IMG/VR virus record: IMGVR_UViG_3300025769_000160
Location: 1 to 53,189 of that record
Length of the DNA stretch: 53,189 nt
From: a virus
Strand: one strand, 5' to 3'
A program made the position numbers and the translations under genes. How positions within the stretch are numbered: position 1 is the stretch's first letter; each line of letters begins with the position of its first letter. The notes beneath the pieces were generated by a model, which saw nothing but the letters and a program-made list of their open reading frames with translations, was not told where the DNA came from and ran no database searches. Below are positions 25,403 through 32,832 of this stretch, one piece after another.

Positions 25403-26929
25403 TTAATCCATGCTTAAAAAGCCGCGTGAGCCTTTTAAGAATTTGGTCGCTTCTTCCTTTTCCATAGCACTAAAAGTTTCTTCATCCGCGCTATAAAAAT
25501 TCTGTAATTCTGCTTTTTTTCTATCTTCTTCTATCTCAGAGAAAGCTGATCTAGCCGTAGGAGTAGAGCCTGTTGCTGCGGCTACTGGGTCAGGGCTACT
25601 AAGGATATCTGCTGCTGCAACAAGGGGCATAGCTTTTAATGCTTTTTTACCGCCTCTTTTAAGCAAGTCTGCAAATCGCCTTTTAGGGGCTTCCTCTTGC
25701 TTTGCTTCTTTTGAAAACTCTCCAGAGCTTATCTGCTCTTCTATAGTCTTAGGCTTTTGTACATCTACAAAAGGGCTAGGCTCTGCGCTTAACTTTCCTA
25801 CTACTAAAGGTTCGTTAGCACCGCCTACATCTAAAGACTTAAGACCCTCTTTATAAAATTTATCGCTTGGCTTTACATACTCAGGAACATCTGTATCTGA
25901 TAGTCTAGACGGTCCAAGTTTTTCTGATATGCTAGTGTCTGCCTCTAGAACGCCATTAAAGTAAAGATAGTCTTTAACGTTCTGCATAGAGTCCATAGAG
26001 ACTTTAGGGTCTATTTTTCTAGCCTCTTCCATAACGCCTTTAAACAGGTTGGTCTTTTCTTCTCTAGGCTTAGTGATATAGGCACTCATAGCCTGTTTAA
26101 AAGTGTTTACATCTCGTCGGCTAATTACAGCGCCGGATGCTCTGCTGGAAGCTCCTTGTCTGTTAGGCTCTACAGTCTCTCCACCGGATAAAGTTTCCTG
26201 CATGGTTGCAGGTAGATTGGCTCGTCTCTGTTCTATCCTTTGAGGAGCTTTTTGCCTTCTTTCTTGAACTTCTAACTCTTTTGTTAGAGGCTGAGAAACA
26301 AAGGAAGGAAGTTTAACAGTTTCTAATGTGTCTAATGCTGTAGGGCTTAGTCTATAAGTATACGGCCTAACCCGCTCTTTGTCAAGTACTAAATTACCAT
26401 CTCTGTCTCTACCTACGACTGTTGGTAAACCACCACTCTCTTTTATGCCAAGTATCTTTTTTCCTTGTCTAGACCTTTTATTTCTTGCAGACTTAGGAAG
26501 CTTTTCAAATTCAACGTCCAAAGCTTTAAAACCGGGATCAGCATCCTCTAGGAAACCTGCATCGTACAGAGCCTGTTCATAAACCTTTGCTTCGTTTAAA
26601 CCCTTCTCTATGCCCTCTATCCCATCAGGAAAATATCTACGAACTAACGAGTCTACATCTCTCCTAGCAACATCATCAGTAGCACTAATTTGAGAGGCTT
26701 TAATACGCTGTTGAAGCTCAACAAAAGCACCTTGGGCGGTCTTACCCGTATCCTTCATCAGGCGCATTATAAGACCGGCACCTTCTGATGTAATTGTTAC
26801 TGGCTTTGTTACGCCTAACTGCTTTAACCTTGCTTCTGGTAAGCCTGTAGTATTACTACGAAGCTGAGTACCCGGCTCTACACCCGCTTTAGCCTCACCA
26901 AAAGTGTTTCTTCCTGCACTATCAACCAT
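25403..26929 (-). CDS. Unknown protein between terminase and portal
   Basis: 508 residues, mainly helical and charged with long disordered stretches. A basic patch (KRGGKKALKAMPLVAAADIL, about 425-445) forms an amphipathic helix. No catalytic motif recognised. It begins 2 nt after the TerL stop. A virion-internal or ejected protein is a reasonable guess by position and composition; there is no direct evidence. Confidence 0.5.
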   Translation of the reverse strand: MVDSAGRNTFGEAKAGVEPGTQLRSNTTGLPEARLKQLGVTKPVTITSEGAGLIMRLMKDTGKTAQGAFVELQQRIKASQISATDDVARRDVDSLVRRYFPDGIEGIEKGLNEAKVYEQALYDAGFLEDADPGFKALDVEFEKLPKSARNKRSRQGKKILGIKESGGLPTVVGRDRDGNLVLDKERVRPYTYRLSPTALDTLETVKLPSFVSQPLTKELEVQERRQKAPQRIEQRRANLPATMQETLSGGETVEPNRQGASSRASGAVISRRDVNTFKQAMSAYITKPREEKTNLFKGVMEEARKIDPKVSMDSMQNVKDYLYFNGVLEADTSISEKLGPSRLSDTDVPEYVKPSDKFYKEGLKSLDVGGANEPLVVGKLSAEPSPFVDVQKPKTIEEQISSGEFSKEAKQEEAPKRRFADLLKRGGKKALKAMPLVAAADILSSPDPVAAATGSTPTARSAFSEIEEDRKKAELQNFYSADEETFSAMEKEEATKFLKGSRGFLSMD

Positions 26930-26931
26930 AA

Positions 26932-28641
26932 TTAATAACCAAAGGTAGAATCAAAAGGCTTAGGCTTTGCAGTTTTCATCTTGTTCATCATACTGTTAAT
27001 TGTTAGATGACCCCGTGCGCGAGTCATGCACATGTACCGCAGAGCATCATAGGCATGATCATCCGCTTTTGTATCTACATCTTCAGGATTAGTCTTAGAT
27101 AGAGGAAGACCTGATAGAGTCCTGATAAGATGCGTACAGGTAGATAGTATTTTTATTCTAGGCTGGTTTGAAACAGGGTCTATCTGTAACCTGCGGTGCA
27201 TTTCCATCTTACCAGCTAATCTGTTCCTGTCAGAAGGTGTGAACCTTGCCCCACATCGTATAAGAGTTTCTGCAATTGATGGGCCGGTTCCTGTCCTATT
27301 CCAACAGGAAGCATCCAGCACTGAGTAGTACATGCCGGGATCGTTTCCCTCTAACGAGGTAATAGTATGGGCTAGCGTCTCAGCAGTTTGACCACTGCCA
27401 TAAAATTCACGGTATATCCAAAGGGTATCATCCCAATCAACAGCACCCCACAATACACAAGAGGGGGCTGCATAGCCGTAGTCTGCTGCCCTAACACGTA
27501 GCCAATTAGTAGGTATCTGCACCTGAGATGCATCTACAACATGGACATTACGTGAAAACTCTGGGAACGCCGCTCCCTCTGCGACATCCCAATCCCCTTC
27601 TAAAAGCCGTCTTCTTTCAACTTCTGGGAGCGACCTCAACATGGCTTCATATTCACCAGTTTCTGCGAGGTAGGGGTTATCAGTCAGCCGCGCTGGAATA
27701 AACTTGCGAAGAAAGAGCGGTTGACCTGCCTTGCCATTCGTTGCTGTATCAGGCCACAAAAGAGCGTTGCCTGTATCCACATCAGTTGCTGCAAAGGGTG
27801 CATTAGCCGGTGCGGGGTCGATATACATCTTCTTGACCCACCAACCACCTACCCCTCCGGGGTTTCCTGTGCAGCGCATATACGCATTGATCTCAGGGTC
27901 AGTTGTACGAAGTCTGGAACGCAAGTACTCCCACACGTAAGGTGTTGGGTAGTGCGTGATCTCATCAATGCCAATCCAAGTAAAAGCCTGTCCTTGGTAG
28001 CGCGTTACGTCTTTGTCCTTGTCGAGGTAGGAGAACCATGCCGTAGCTCCAGAAGGGAACTGCCACATAGCTTTGGATTCTCTAAAAGTCGCGCCCGGAA
28101 AGGCCTTTGGATATAGCTGCTTACTCTTGTCAACAAGCTCGGTAAGCTCGTCAAGTGTGCGCCTAATAATAAGAGCGCGATGATTGGGCCTATCACAGTA
28201 ACGGAGCAAATCAGCAAGAAGAGCATAAGACTTGCCCCCGCCAGCAGCACCGCCATAAAAGACATCCCTTTCAGGGCTTGCCAAAAAGTCAGTTTGTGGC
28301 CCTGAATTGGGCTTGAAGATAATGTCCGCTTCATCCTCAACTAGCTCCCTTACTTTTTTTGGTACGCTATTAAGTACGTTATCTTCAATTACTTTAGACC
28401 CTTTATCACTAAACAGGGCCTTTTCTACCTTCTTTATATTATTCTTTTTATTCTTAGCGTTTACCGCTTTCCTCTGGGCGTTCTTCTTTGCCTTCTCAGC
28501 CTTGCGTATAGCAGCCTGAGAGGCTCTCCTAGCCTTCTCACGGGCGGATAGGTTGTAGCTACCCTTCTCACCCTCTGCTAGCCTTGGACGGCCTCTAGAG
28601 CGTTTTACAGGCTCTTCTTTGACATTGGCCTTATCTGTCAT
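26932..28641 (-). CDS. terL: Terminase large subunit
   Basis: 569 residues. ATPase: Walker A GGAAGGGKS (130-138), Walker B WIGIDEITH (Asp226/Glu227), coupling motif CTGNPGG (257-263). Nuclease: RAADYGYAAPS with the first acidic residue and DTKADDHAYDALRYM with the last. The first about 105 residues are an extra basic region with an AT-hook-like core (RSRGRPRL) and a Lys/Ala helix, not usual in TerL. It packages DNA with TerS and the portal. It overlaps the stop of the 211-residue gene by one base. Confidence 0.93.
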   Translation of the reverse strand: MTDKANVKEEPVKRSRGRPRLAEGEKGSYNLSAREKARRASQAAIRKAEKAKKNAQRKAVNAKNKKNNIKKVEKALFSDKGSKVIEDNVLNSVPKKVRELVEDEADIIFKPNSGPQTDFLASPERDVFYGGAAGGGKSYALLADLLRYCDRPNHRALIIRRTLDELTELVDKSKQLYPKAFPGATFRESKAMWQFPSGATAWFSYLDKDKDVTRYQGQAFTWIGIDEITHYPTPYVWEYLRSRLRTTDPEINAYMRCTGNPGGVGGWWVKKMYIDPAPANAPFAATDVDTGNALLWPDTATNGKAGQPLFLRKFIPARLTDNPYLAETGEYEAMLRSLPEVERRRLLEGDWDVAEGAAFPEFSRNVHVVDASQVQIPTNWLRVRAADYGYAAPSCVLWGAVDWDDTLWIYREFYGSGQTAETLAHTITSLEGNDPGMYYSVLDASCWNRTGTGPSIAETLIRCGARFTPSDRNRLAGKMEMHRRLQIDPVSNQPRIKILSTCTHLIRTLSGLPLSKTNPEDVDTKADDHAYDALRYMCMTRARGHLTINSMMNKMKTAKPKPFDSTFGY

Positions 28642-29276
28642 TATTTTAGTCGAGGTTTCCTTGAAGCATTGGTGTATTTTTTAACGTGACCACCCTTTGC
28701 AAACTTTGCACTACCCCGTACTCCTGCGTAGGCATTACCTGACCTGTCAACTCTACCTGAAGCGGACATATCAAAAGGCCCTGCCTTACCCAAGTTGCGC
28801 TGGGCTGAGATACTTCTAGAATCCACATCAACTCTCGTATCAGGGTCTTCATAAAAAGCACTGGCAGTTTCTGGATTTTTAAAGTTAGGCATTTTAAAAC
28901 CTGCCCTACCTCGTCCAACAGGGGCTGATACACTTCCTCCGGGGGTGCTAAAGCTACCCATAGCCCTAGCCTTTACTCCTGAAGGAAGAAGGTCAACATA
29001 CTTTACAAGAGCATTAGCCATCTCGGAAGTAACTTCACTATCCTTACCATTAGCATATAGGTCGTAGGCTTTAGCTGCTACTGCTGCAGTAGCTGCAGCA
29101 TCCTTAACCTTAATTTCTTTACGGCCCCGGCTTGAAGACATAGCAAAGTCTTCAGGACGAAGACTAAACAAAGTCTCATCTAAAAGCTGCTTACCTTGAG
29201 GAGATTTAGCAATGGCCGCTGCTGACTGCAGGGCGAACTCGGCTAATTCTTTTTTTGTAAGTCTATTATCCGCCAT
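28641..29276 (-). CDS. Unknown structural-type protein between TerS and TerL
   Basis: 211 residues from the ATG at 29276 (MADNRLTKKELAEF); an upstream start would lack an advantage. An N-terminal helical half is followed by a Gly/Ser/Arg-rich beta half ending in a basic tail (KYTNASRKPRLK). FNLSA-like repeats such as DMSASGRVDRSGNAYAGVRG suggest a beta-barrel fold. Function unknown; packaging block location. Confidence 0.5.
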   Translation of the reverse strand: MADNRLTKKELAEFALQSAAAIAKSPQGKQLLDETLFSLRPEDFAMSSSRGRKEIKVKDAAATAAVAAKAYDLYANGKDSEVTSEMANALVKYVDLLPSGVKARAMGSFSTPGGSVSAPVGRGRAGFKMPNFKNPETASAFYEDPDTRVDVDSRSISAQRNLGKAGPFDMSASGRVDRSGNAYAGVRGSAKFAKGGHVKKYTNASRKPRLK

Positions 29277-29382
29277 AAATTTCAATCCGTTTGTAATAAG
29301 TGCCTATACCGCGTCTGTAGCAGAGGACACTACCCGGCATTTTAATTCTAGAAAGATAGACCCCTACACGTATCTTAATCAT
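29266..29382 (-). CDS. 38-residue basic micro-ORF between TerS and the next gene
   Basis: It starts at ATG 29382, overlapping the TerS stop, and its stop overlaps the next start, filling the gap exactly. The product MIKIRVGVYLSRIKMPGSVL plus CYRRGIGTYYKRIEIYGG is strongly basic with many Tyr/Ile, suggesting a small beta-rich nucleic-acid-binding protein. The ribosome site is weak. Support is from fit and composition, not homology. Confidence 0.45.
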   Translation of the reverse strand: MIKIRVGVYLSRIKMPGSVLCYRRGIGTYYKRIEIYGG

Positions 29383-29800
29383 TGTTGATGATGATAGGCT
29401 CTTCCTGACCCGCTTTGGAAGGAAGAAGGACTACACCATGAATCGCAGTTACATTATGCTCAACAACATCATGTTTACCTACGCCTACTCTGTTTAGAAT
29501 GGACTCCGCAGCCTTTATCTTAAGTTCAGCGCGAGGAGTAGTCCCGTCATCATCCAGAGCATTTACAAGACCTGCCGCTGCTTTTACAGAGTTAGCGGCT
29601 AGCATGTTCTTAGCCCGTTCAATAATCTCATCTGCAAGAGAGTTCATAACTGCCTTGCCAGTAGTCTCACAGTAACCAGCCACACGCAAAGCAGCAGCAT
29701 TATTGCCACCGTTGTCCATAAGAGCATCCAAGTATGCAGACTGCATCTCGGTTAGCTCTCGTTTCTTCTTCTTAGGCTGGGCTAGTAAATTATTTACCAT
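29375..29800 (-). CDS. terS: Terminase small subunit
   Basis: 141 residues. LTEMQSAYLDALMDNGGNNA, RVAGYCETTGKAVMNSLADE and AAESILNRVGV match a helix-turn-helix small terminase family of marine phages. It recognises packaging-initiation DNA and regulates TerL. It lies two genes upstream of TerL and is followed by a 38-residue micro-ORF. Confidence 0.8.
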   Translation of the reverse strand: MVNNLLAQPKKKKRELTEMQSAYLDALMDNGGNNAAALRVAGYCETTGKAVMNSLADEIIERAKNMLAANSVKAAAGLVNALDDDGTTPRAELKIKAAESILNRVGVGKHDVVEHNVTAIHGVVLLPSKAGQEEPIIINND

Positions 29801-30255
29801 TAGTAGTTAACTTTACGAACTCCACCACCGCGAGAATACATCTTTGCCACTTTGCTACCTGTAGCCATAGAGGGAGCTACCATGTTATCAGACCTGTTCA
29901 TGTCCATGAGACTTTTCTGAGGATTTTGCTGCATGGAGTTCTGGGATGTCATGCCCCCATAGGCCATCTTTTTCTTGTCTTTACCGTACATCTTTTTTCC
30001 TTTTGCTATCGTTGCAACATTTGTGGGCTTGCCGCCTACTCCTTGAGGCTTTGCTCTCTTACGGGAGACTGCACTCTTCTTCTGTTCCGAGGTCATGGAT
30101 TTAGCTTTAGCCCTTGGCACACACTTAGGGTAGCCCCTCTTGGAGTCTGAAGTAGAAGAGCGGCCACAGGCTTGGAGTTTTCCATCCTTCTTCGGCGCTC
30201 CAATGTCTACCCAATCTCCTTTAGGGCCTTTGCCAAACCACTCTTTAAGGCTCAT
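29800..30255 (-). CDS. Small basic protein (DUF5872-like motif)
   Basis: 151 residues from ATG 30255, overlapping the previous stop (ATGA). SLKEWFGKGPKGDWVDIGAP and RGYPKCVPRAKAKSMTSEQK resemble a family of small proteins in phages and large viruses (tentatively DUF5872). The C-terminal half is Lys/Gly/Met-rich. It belongs to a run of four very basic proteins upstream of TerS; these may bind packaged DNA or be virion components. Confidence 0.55.
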   Translation of the reverse strand: MSLKEWFGKGPKGDWVDIGAPKKDGKLQACGRSSTSDSKRGYPKCVPRAKAKSMTSEQKKSAVSRKRAKPQGVGGKPTNVATIAKGKKMYGKDKKKMAYGGMTSQNSMQQNPQKSLMDMNRSDNMVAPSMATGSKVAKMYSRGGGVRKVNY

Positions 30256-30431
30256 TTGTAACCGCCACCACGCTTCTTGTATTCGCGGACTAACCAAGCG
30301 TTAGCATATGCAGAAGGGTAAACGTCAAACTTCTTCTTAGCTGCAGACTTTACCCTTGAGTACAGAGCAGGGTTAGAGGGAGTAGGAGACTTGCTACTCT
30401 TCTTCTTTGCCTTTGCTTTTTTTGCTGCCAT
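30252..30431 (-). CDS. Small basic protein with YPSAYANAW motif
   Basis: 59 residues from ATG 30431 (the first ATG after the upstream stop). An N-terminal Lys/Ala tail (MAAKKAKAKKKSSKS) precedes a conserved core NPALYSRVKSAAKKKFDVYP and SAYANAWLVREYKKRG, a motif seen in many phage and virus proteins of unknown role. Probably DNA-binding. Confidence 0.6.
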   Translation of the reverse strand: MAAKKAKAKKKSSKSPTPSNPALYSRVKSAAKKKFDVYPSAYANAWLVREYKKRGGGYK

Positions 30432-30435
30432 TGCG

Positions 30436-30669
30436 TCAGGCCTTCTTTTTGCCGCTTTTCTCTTCAAGAATCTTTACAAGCTTGGGAGGCAGACTTTTCC
30501 TCTGCGCTGCAGTCACAGGACCGCCCTTTGCCATCATCCTCATGCCCCGCGCCATCATGTCCGTATCACGGGCATTCATGCCACTCATTCCGCTCATTCC
30601 GCCACGGGCCATGCCCTTAGTGGTTTTACCACCTTTAGCCATGTATTTAGTTTTTTTCTTAACAGCCAT
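30436..30669 (-). CDS. Small basic Met/Gly-rich protein
   Basis: 77 residues; the Met/Gly-rich repeat MSGMSGMN / MARGMRMMAKGG follows a Lys-rich start. The C-terminus LPPKLVKILEEKSGKKKA is helical. No fold assigned; composition suits a DNA-associated virion protein. Sits 62 nt after the previous gene. Confidence 0.5.
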   Translation of the reverse strand: MAVKKKTKYMAKGGKTTKGMARGGMSGMSGMNARDTDMMARGMRMMAKGGPVTAAQRKSLPPKLVKILEEKSGKKKA

Positions 30670-30730
30670 TGGTTCTAATCCTTTGCGTATAAATTATCAA
30701 CTCTACTACTCTACTAAGGGGGGGGTTAGG

Positions 30731-31132
30731 CTAGCACTTCCATCTTTTTCTAGCCTGACGCAGCCGGGAGTTAGGGTCTTTAGCCGCTTCTGGAAACTTC
30801 TTCATTTGTCCCGCAGAACGCGCACAATAAGACTTACGCCTCTTCGCTGCTTTACTTCCCTTTTTAACATCGCCAGTAACCGCACCCTTTAGCTTAGAGC
30901 CGGGGTTAGCCGCACGATAGGCCTTAATGCCCTTCTCAGTCATTCCAGCGCCCTGTTTAGTAGGTCGCTTCATTCCTTTGCCTTTGGGCATTACATCCGG
31001 TTTACGAACTCCACCGCCCTTTGCATAGTCCTTACGGCTAATCGCGGCTACCTTCTCAGATTGCCGCTTGTGCATCTGGGAAGCTTTGTTTAGCTCCTTG
31101 GAGATTTGCTGGAGTTGTTCTTTGGCTGGCAC
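30731..31132 (-). CDS. Basic phage protein (DUF6321-like)
   Basis: 133 residues. GAGMTEKGIKAYRAANPGSK, KLKGAVTGDV and KAAKRRKSYCARSAGQMKK are a conserved block of a small phage protein family I would label DUF6321. An N-terminal helix (about 1-30) precedes it. Function unknown. It shares a base with the stop of the metallothionein-like gene. Confidence 0.65.
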   Translation of the reverse strand: MPAKEQLQQISKELNKASQMHKRQSEKVAAISRKDYAKGGGVRKPDVMPKGKGMKRPTKQGAGMTEKGIKAYRAANPGSKLKGAVTGDVKKGSKAAKRRKSYCARSAGQMKKFPEAAKDPNSRLRQARKRWKC

Positions 31133-31377
31133 TATTCCATCTCCACCGTTGGTTCCGCCCAGCCACTCGTTGCAAAACCAGTGGTTCTTTTATACTGTTT
31201 CTTACAGCAGCAGTCTCCACAGTCACATTGGGGACAAGGGGCTGACTCATGCTCAGAAGTAGATGTAGCTTCTGCACAGTGACATCCTTTGGAATCACAG
31301 TTGCAAGAGGCACAGAAGTTATCAGTGGTATGATTAAGCATGGTAAACGCCGCGTAAGGCCCTTGAGTATAAGGCAT
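31132..31377 (-). CDS. Cysteine-rich metallothionein-like protein
   Basis: 81 residues from ATG 31377; an in-frame GTG at 31434 would add 19 residues. Eleven Cys fall between residues 22 and 58 as CASCNC, CHC, CPQC, CDC and CCC, with a His in CHC and others nearby. No aromatic residues occur within the Cys region. This is the composition of metallothioneins, which chelate Zn or Cu. It is the first gene of the late operon. Zinc-ribbon origin is less likely because of clustered CxC pairs. Confidence 0.6.
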   Translation of the reverse strand: MPYTQGPYAAFTMLNHTTDNFCASCNCDSKGCHCAEATSTSEHESAPCPQCDCGDCCCKKQYKRTTGFATSGWAEPTVEME

Positions 31378-31500
31378 GTTAAATTTCTTTTTAATTTTAT
31401 GAAAAATGCAGCTAGTACAGTCGTGTCTCAACACTCTCTAGGAGGAATATATTTTATATTGTTGATAGAGTGTAGACAGGCTAGTAGCTGCTAATTAACT

Positions 31501-31528
31501 ATTATAGTGCGTGTGAGGAAGTTGTCAA
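31501..31528 (-). promoter_or_regulatory. Strong sigma70-type promoter for the late leftward operon
   Basis: Minus strand: perfect TTGACA (31523-31528) and perfect TATAAT (31501-31506), 16-nt spacer, giving a start near 31494. It faces the virion operon and diverges from the plus promoter 31 nt away. A consensus host promoter for late genes is notable. Confidence 0.75.
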
Positions 31529-31558
31529 GATAAAAGTTAAAGTTAGTTCATTTTATAC

Positions 31559-31586
31559 TTGACAAATCTGAAATGAGGTGTATAAT
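31559..31586 (+). promoter_or_regulatory. Strong sigma70-type promoter facing a gene-free region
   Basis: Plus strand: perfect TTGACA (31559-31564) and perfect TATAAT (31581-31586), 16-nt spacer, start near 31593. A GTAAT-N4-TTACT box (31588-31601) overlaps the start. No protein gene follows; a terminator occurs about 280 nt on. Confidence 0.75.
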
Positions 31587-31587
31587 A

Positions 31588-31786
31588 GTAATTACATTAC
31601 TCCGGGGGGTTTAATATATATACCCTATTAATATTAGCCCATATTGTAATATAATTACTCAAATAACCCCCATAAGCGTAATATAATTACTATATATACC
31701 CTAAGGCATTGATAAATAATAAAAAAATTATAAAAAGGGTAAAAAATACAAAAAATACATGGGGATTGCATACAGATATATACCCA
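31588..31786. repeat. AT-rich repeat cluster (operator or origin-like)
   Basis: Three boxes GTAAT-N4-TTACT lie at 31588-31601, 31646-31659 and 31678-31691; the last two are identical (GTAATATAATTACT), with starts 32 nt apart. Two perfect copies of TATATATACCCTA lie at 31615-31627 and 31691-31703, with a partial third copy (TATATACCC) at 31776-31786. Surrounding DNA is very AT-rich. Such iterons are typical of operators or replication origins. Confidence 0.55.
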
Positions 31787-31893
31787 CCCCCAGTGGCCCA
31801 TGCGCGCCCCCTTTAAGCTAAGTATTTGTTTTTATTGATGTTAATCAATATCCATAATATACATTCACACTCCCCGGCCTCCGGGGTTTTTTT
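31593..31893 (+). ncRNA. Putative ~300-nt noncoding RNA
   Basis: A consensus promoter at 31559-31586 and a strong intrinsic terminator at 31872-31893 frame this stretch on the plus strand. The only ATG frame of note is 20 codons with no ribosome site. The transcript would run opposite to no known gene. An origin-transcription or antisense/decoy RNA is possible. Defined by signals only; no RNA family recognised. Confidence 0.45.
31872..31893 (+). terminator. Intrinsic terminator
   Basis: CCCCGG-CCT-CCGGGG followed by seven T: a 6-bp all-GC stem, 3-nt loop and U tract on the plus strand. It would end transcripts from the promoter at 31559. Confidence 0.85.
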
Positions 31894-32092
31894 ATGTCCA
31901 CACGCCACAAAAAGGGCGGCTAATATGCTTAGGCTCACACCCGCGCTGTTTCAATACTACCGACAAGTTTATGCATCCTACTTTTTGAACTGTTTTGATG
32001 GGGCAAGGGCGTGCAATACAAACCCTCGCAGGAAAGCCCCAGTGCAATAAGTTCGTGGAATATCTGCAGGATAGGGGATATTCACCGGGCAT
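31894..32092. other. Gene-free stretch with a possible structured element
   Basis: No convincing protein gene on either strand. The plus strand can fold GGGGC (32000-32004) on GCCCC (32036-32040) with an inner GGG/CCC pairing. Frames of 41 residues (plus) and 71 residues (minus) are present but lack ribosome sites, and the minus one starts in a terminator. Confidence 0.4.
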
Positions 32093-32118
32093 AAAAAAGG
32101 GGAGCATAAAGCCCCCCT
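32093..32118 (-). terminator. Intrinsic terminator of the 32-34 kb unit
   Basis: Minus strand AGGGGGGC-TTTAT-GCTCCCCT followed by a run of T (complement of AAAAAA at 32093-32098). One G-U pair in the stem. It ends the DUF932 unit and insulates it from the control region. Confidence 0.8.
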
Positions 32119-32143
32119 AATTCCTGCTAAATATTAATCGCTG

Positions 32144-32317
32144 TTAACTGTGAGTGTACCCGTCAGCCTCAATTCCCAAGTACATACCACACCAGTAAAC
32201 GATGGCGCATTGTTCAAGGGGCAAGCTGGATACGGTGCGCCGGAATGCTAAGAAGCTCATTCCCTGATCGTTCTGCAACCATTTGCGATGAAGCGCGGTT
32301 AGCTGGTCCTTGTTCAT
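32144..32317 (-). CDS. Small conserved phage protein
   Basis: 57 residues from ATG 32317, overlapping the stop of the 33-residue gene (ATGA). MNKDQLTALHRKWLQ, YWCGMYLGIEADGYTHS is a pattern I know from phage hypotheticals. Charged N-terminal helix, short Cys/Trp C-terminal core. Function unknown. Confidence 0.6.
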   Translation of the reverse strand: MNKDQLTALHRKWLQNDQGMSFLAFRRTVSSLPLEQCAIVYWCGMYLGIEADGYTHS

Positions 32318-32415
32318 ACGCATGTTAAATGTCCGAAATGAACGGCCATGAAAGCGCCGCAAGCGTATCCGCCGAAGAATAAACAGAACACAATCACAAC
32401 ATCAATAAAGCGCAT
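32314..32415 (-). CDS. 33-residue single-span membrane microprotein
   Basis: The ATG at 32415 overlaps the upstream stop (TGATG) and its own stop overlaps the next ATG, so it sits in a tight translationally coupled chain. Sequence MRFIDVVIVFCLFFGG-YACGAFMAVHFGHLTCV has one hydrophobic helix. Role unknown; possibly superinfection or membrane modulation. Confidence 0.6.
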   Translation of the reverse strand: MRFIDVVIVFCLFFGGYACGAFMAVHFGHLTCV

Positions 32416-32741
32416 CAGACCTGCTCCCCGTAGAAATCCGGTGTTTCATACGGCTGGATGTCATGCTCCGTTGGTTCTGTGATGTCTTTCCAATCATCAA
32501 TTCCGCAAGCGTCCATGAACTTATTTGCATCGTAACGGGGGTTATCCATTCTAAACACATTGTGGAAGTCTAGCGCCGTATCCTTAAGCGCAACCCGCGC
32601 AGCACTGGCGGCGTATATCTCGTTTACGTCGTCGTCGTCATTACCAGTGTTATGCTCCGCAGAGTCATATTCGTACCGCATTAAATTGGTTTTCAGTACG
32701 TGGGCTACTGTTTTGTAGTGCTTTTGTGTAAAGCTTGCCAT
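32415..32741 (-). CDS. Conserved phage hypothetical protein
   Basis: 108 residues, acidic (NTGNDDDDVNEIYAASAARV). Starts MASFTQKHYKTVAHVL and contains DANKFMDACGI, a pattern found in many phage genomes of this kind. No domain recognised. Ribosome site AGGAG before the ATG. Confidence 0.6.
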   Translation of the reverse strand: MASFTQKHYKTVAHVLKTNLMRYEYDSAEHNTGNDDDDVNEIYAASAARVALKDTALDFHNVFRMDNPRYDANKFMDACGIDDWKDITEPTEHDIQPYETPDFYGEQV

Positions 32742-32765
32742 TAGTCCGATCTCCTAATTAGTGTT

Positions 32766-32794
32766 AAAAAAACCGCCCCCCGTTAAGGGGACGG
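32766..32794 (-). terminator. Intrinsic terminator inside the DUF932 unit
   Basis: Minus strand CCGTCCCC-TTAA-CGGGGGGCGG followed by TTTTTTT. It separates the 73-residue gene from the 108-residue gene, so the three genes downstream would be read less or from an unseen promoter. Confidence 0.75.
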
Positions 32795-32832
32795 CCTGAG
32801 TTTACCGGCAGGGATTACCGGGCGTCAATTAA

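Noticed and set aside
27721-28340. Overlapping frames opposite or within TerL
   Set aside because: Shadows of the terL reading frame, without ribosome sites or domains.
31759-31821. 20-codon plus-strand frame inside the presumed ncRNA
   Set aside because: No ribosome site and Pro-rich low-complexity product; not enough to call a peptide.
31826-32050. 74-residue plus-strand frame in the control region
   Set aside because: It spans the intrinsic terminator, has no ribosome site and has no recognisable domain.
31892-32107. 71-residue minus-strand frame in the control region
   Set aside because: Its ATG is inside the terminator stem at 32093-32118 and it has no ribosome site.
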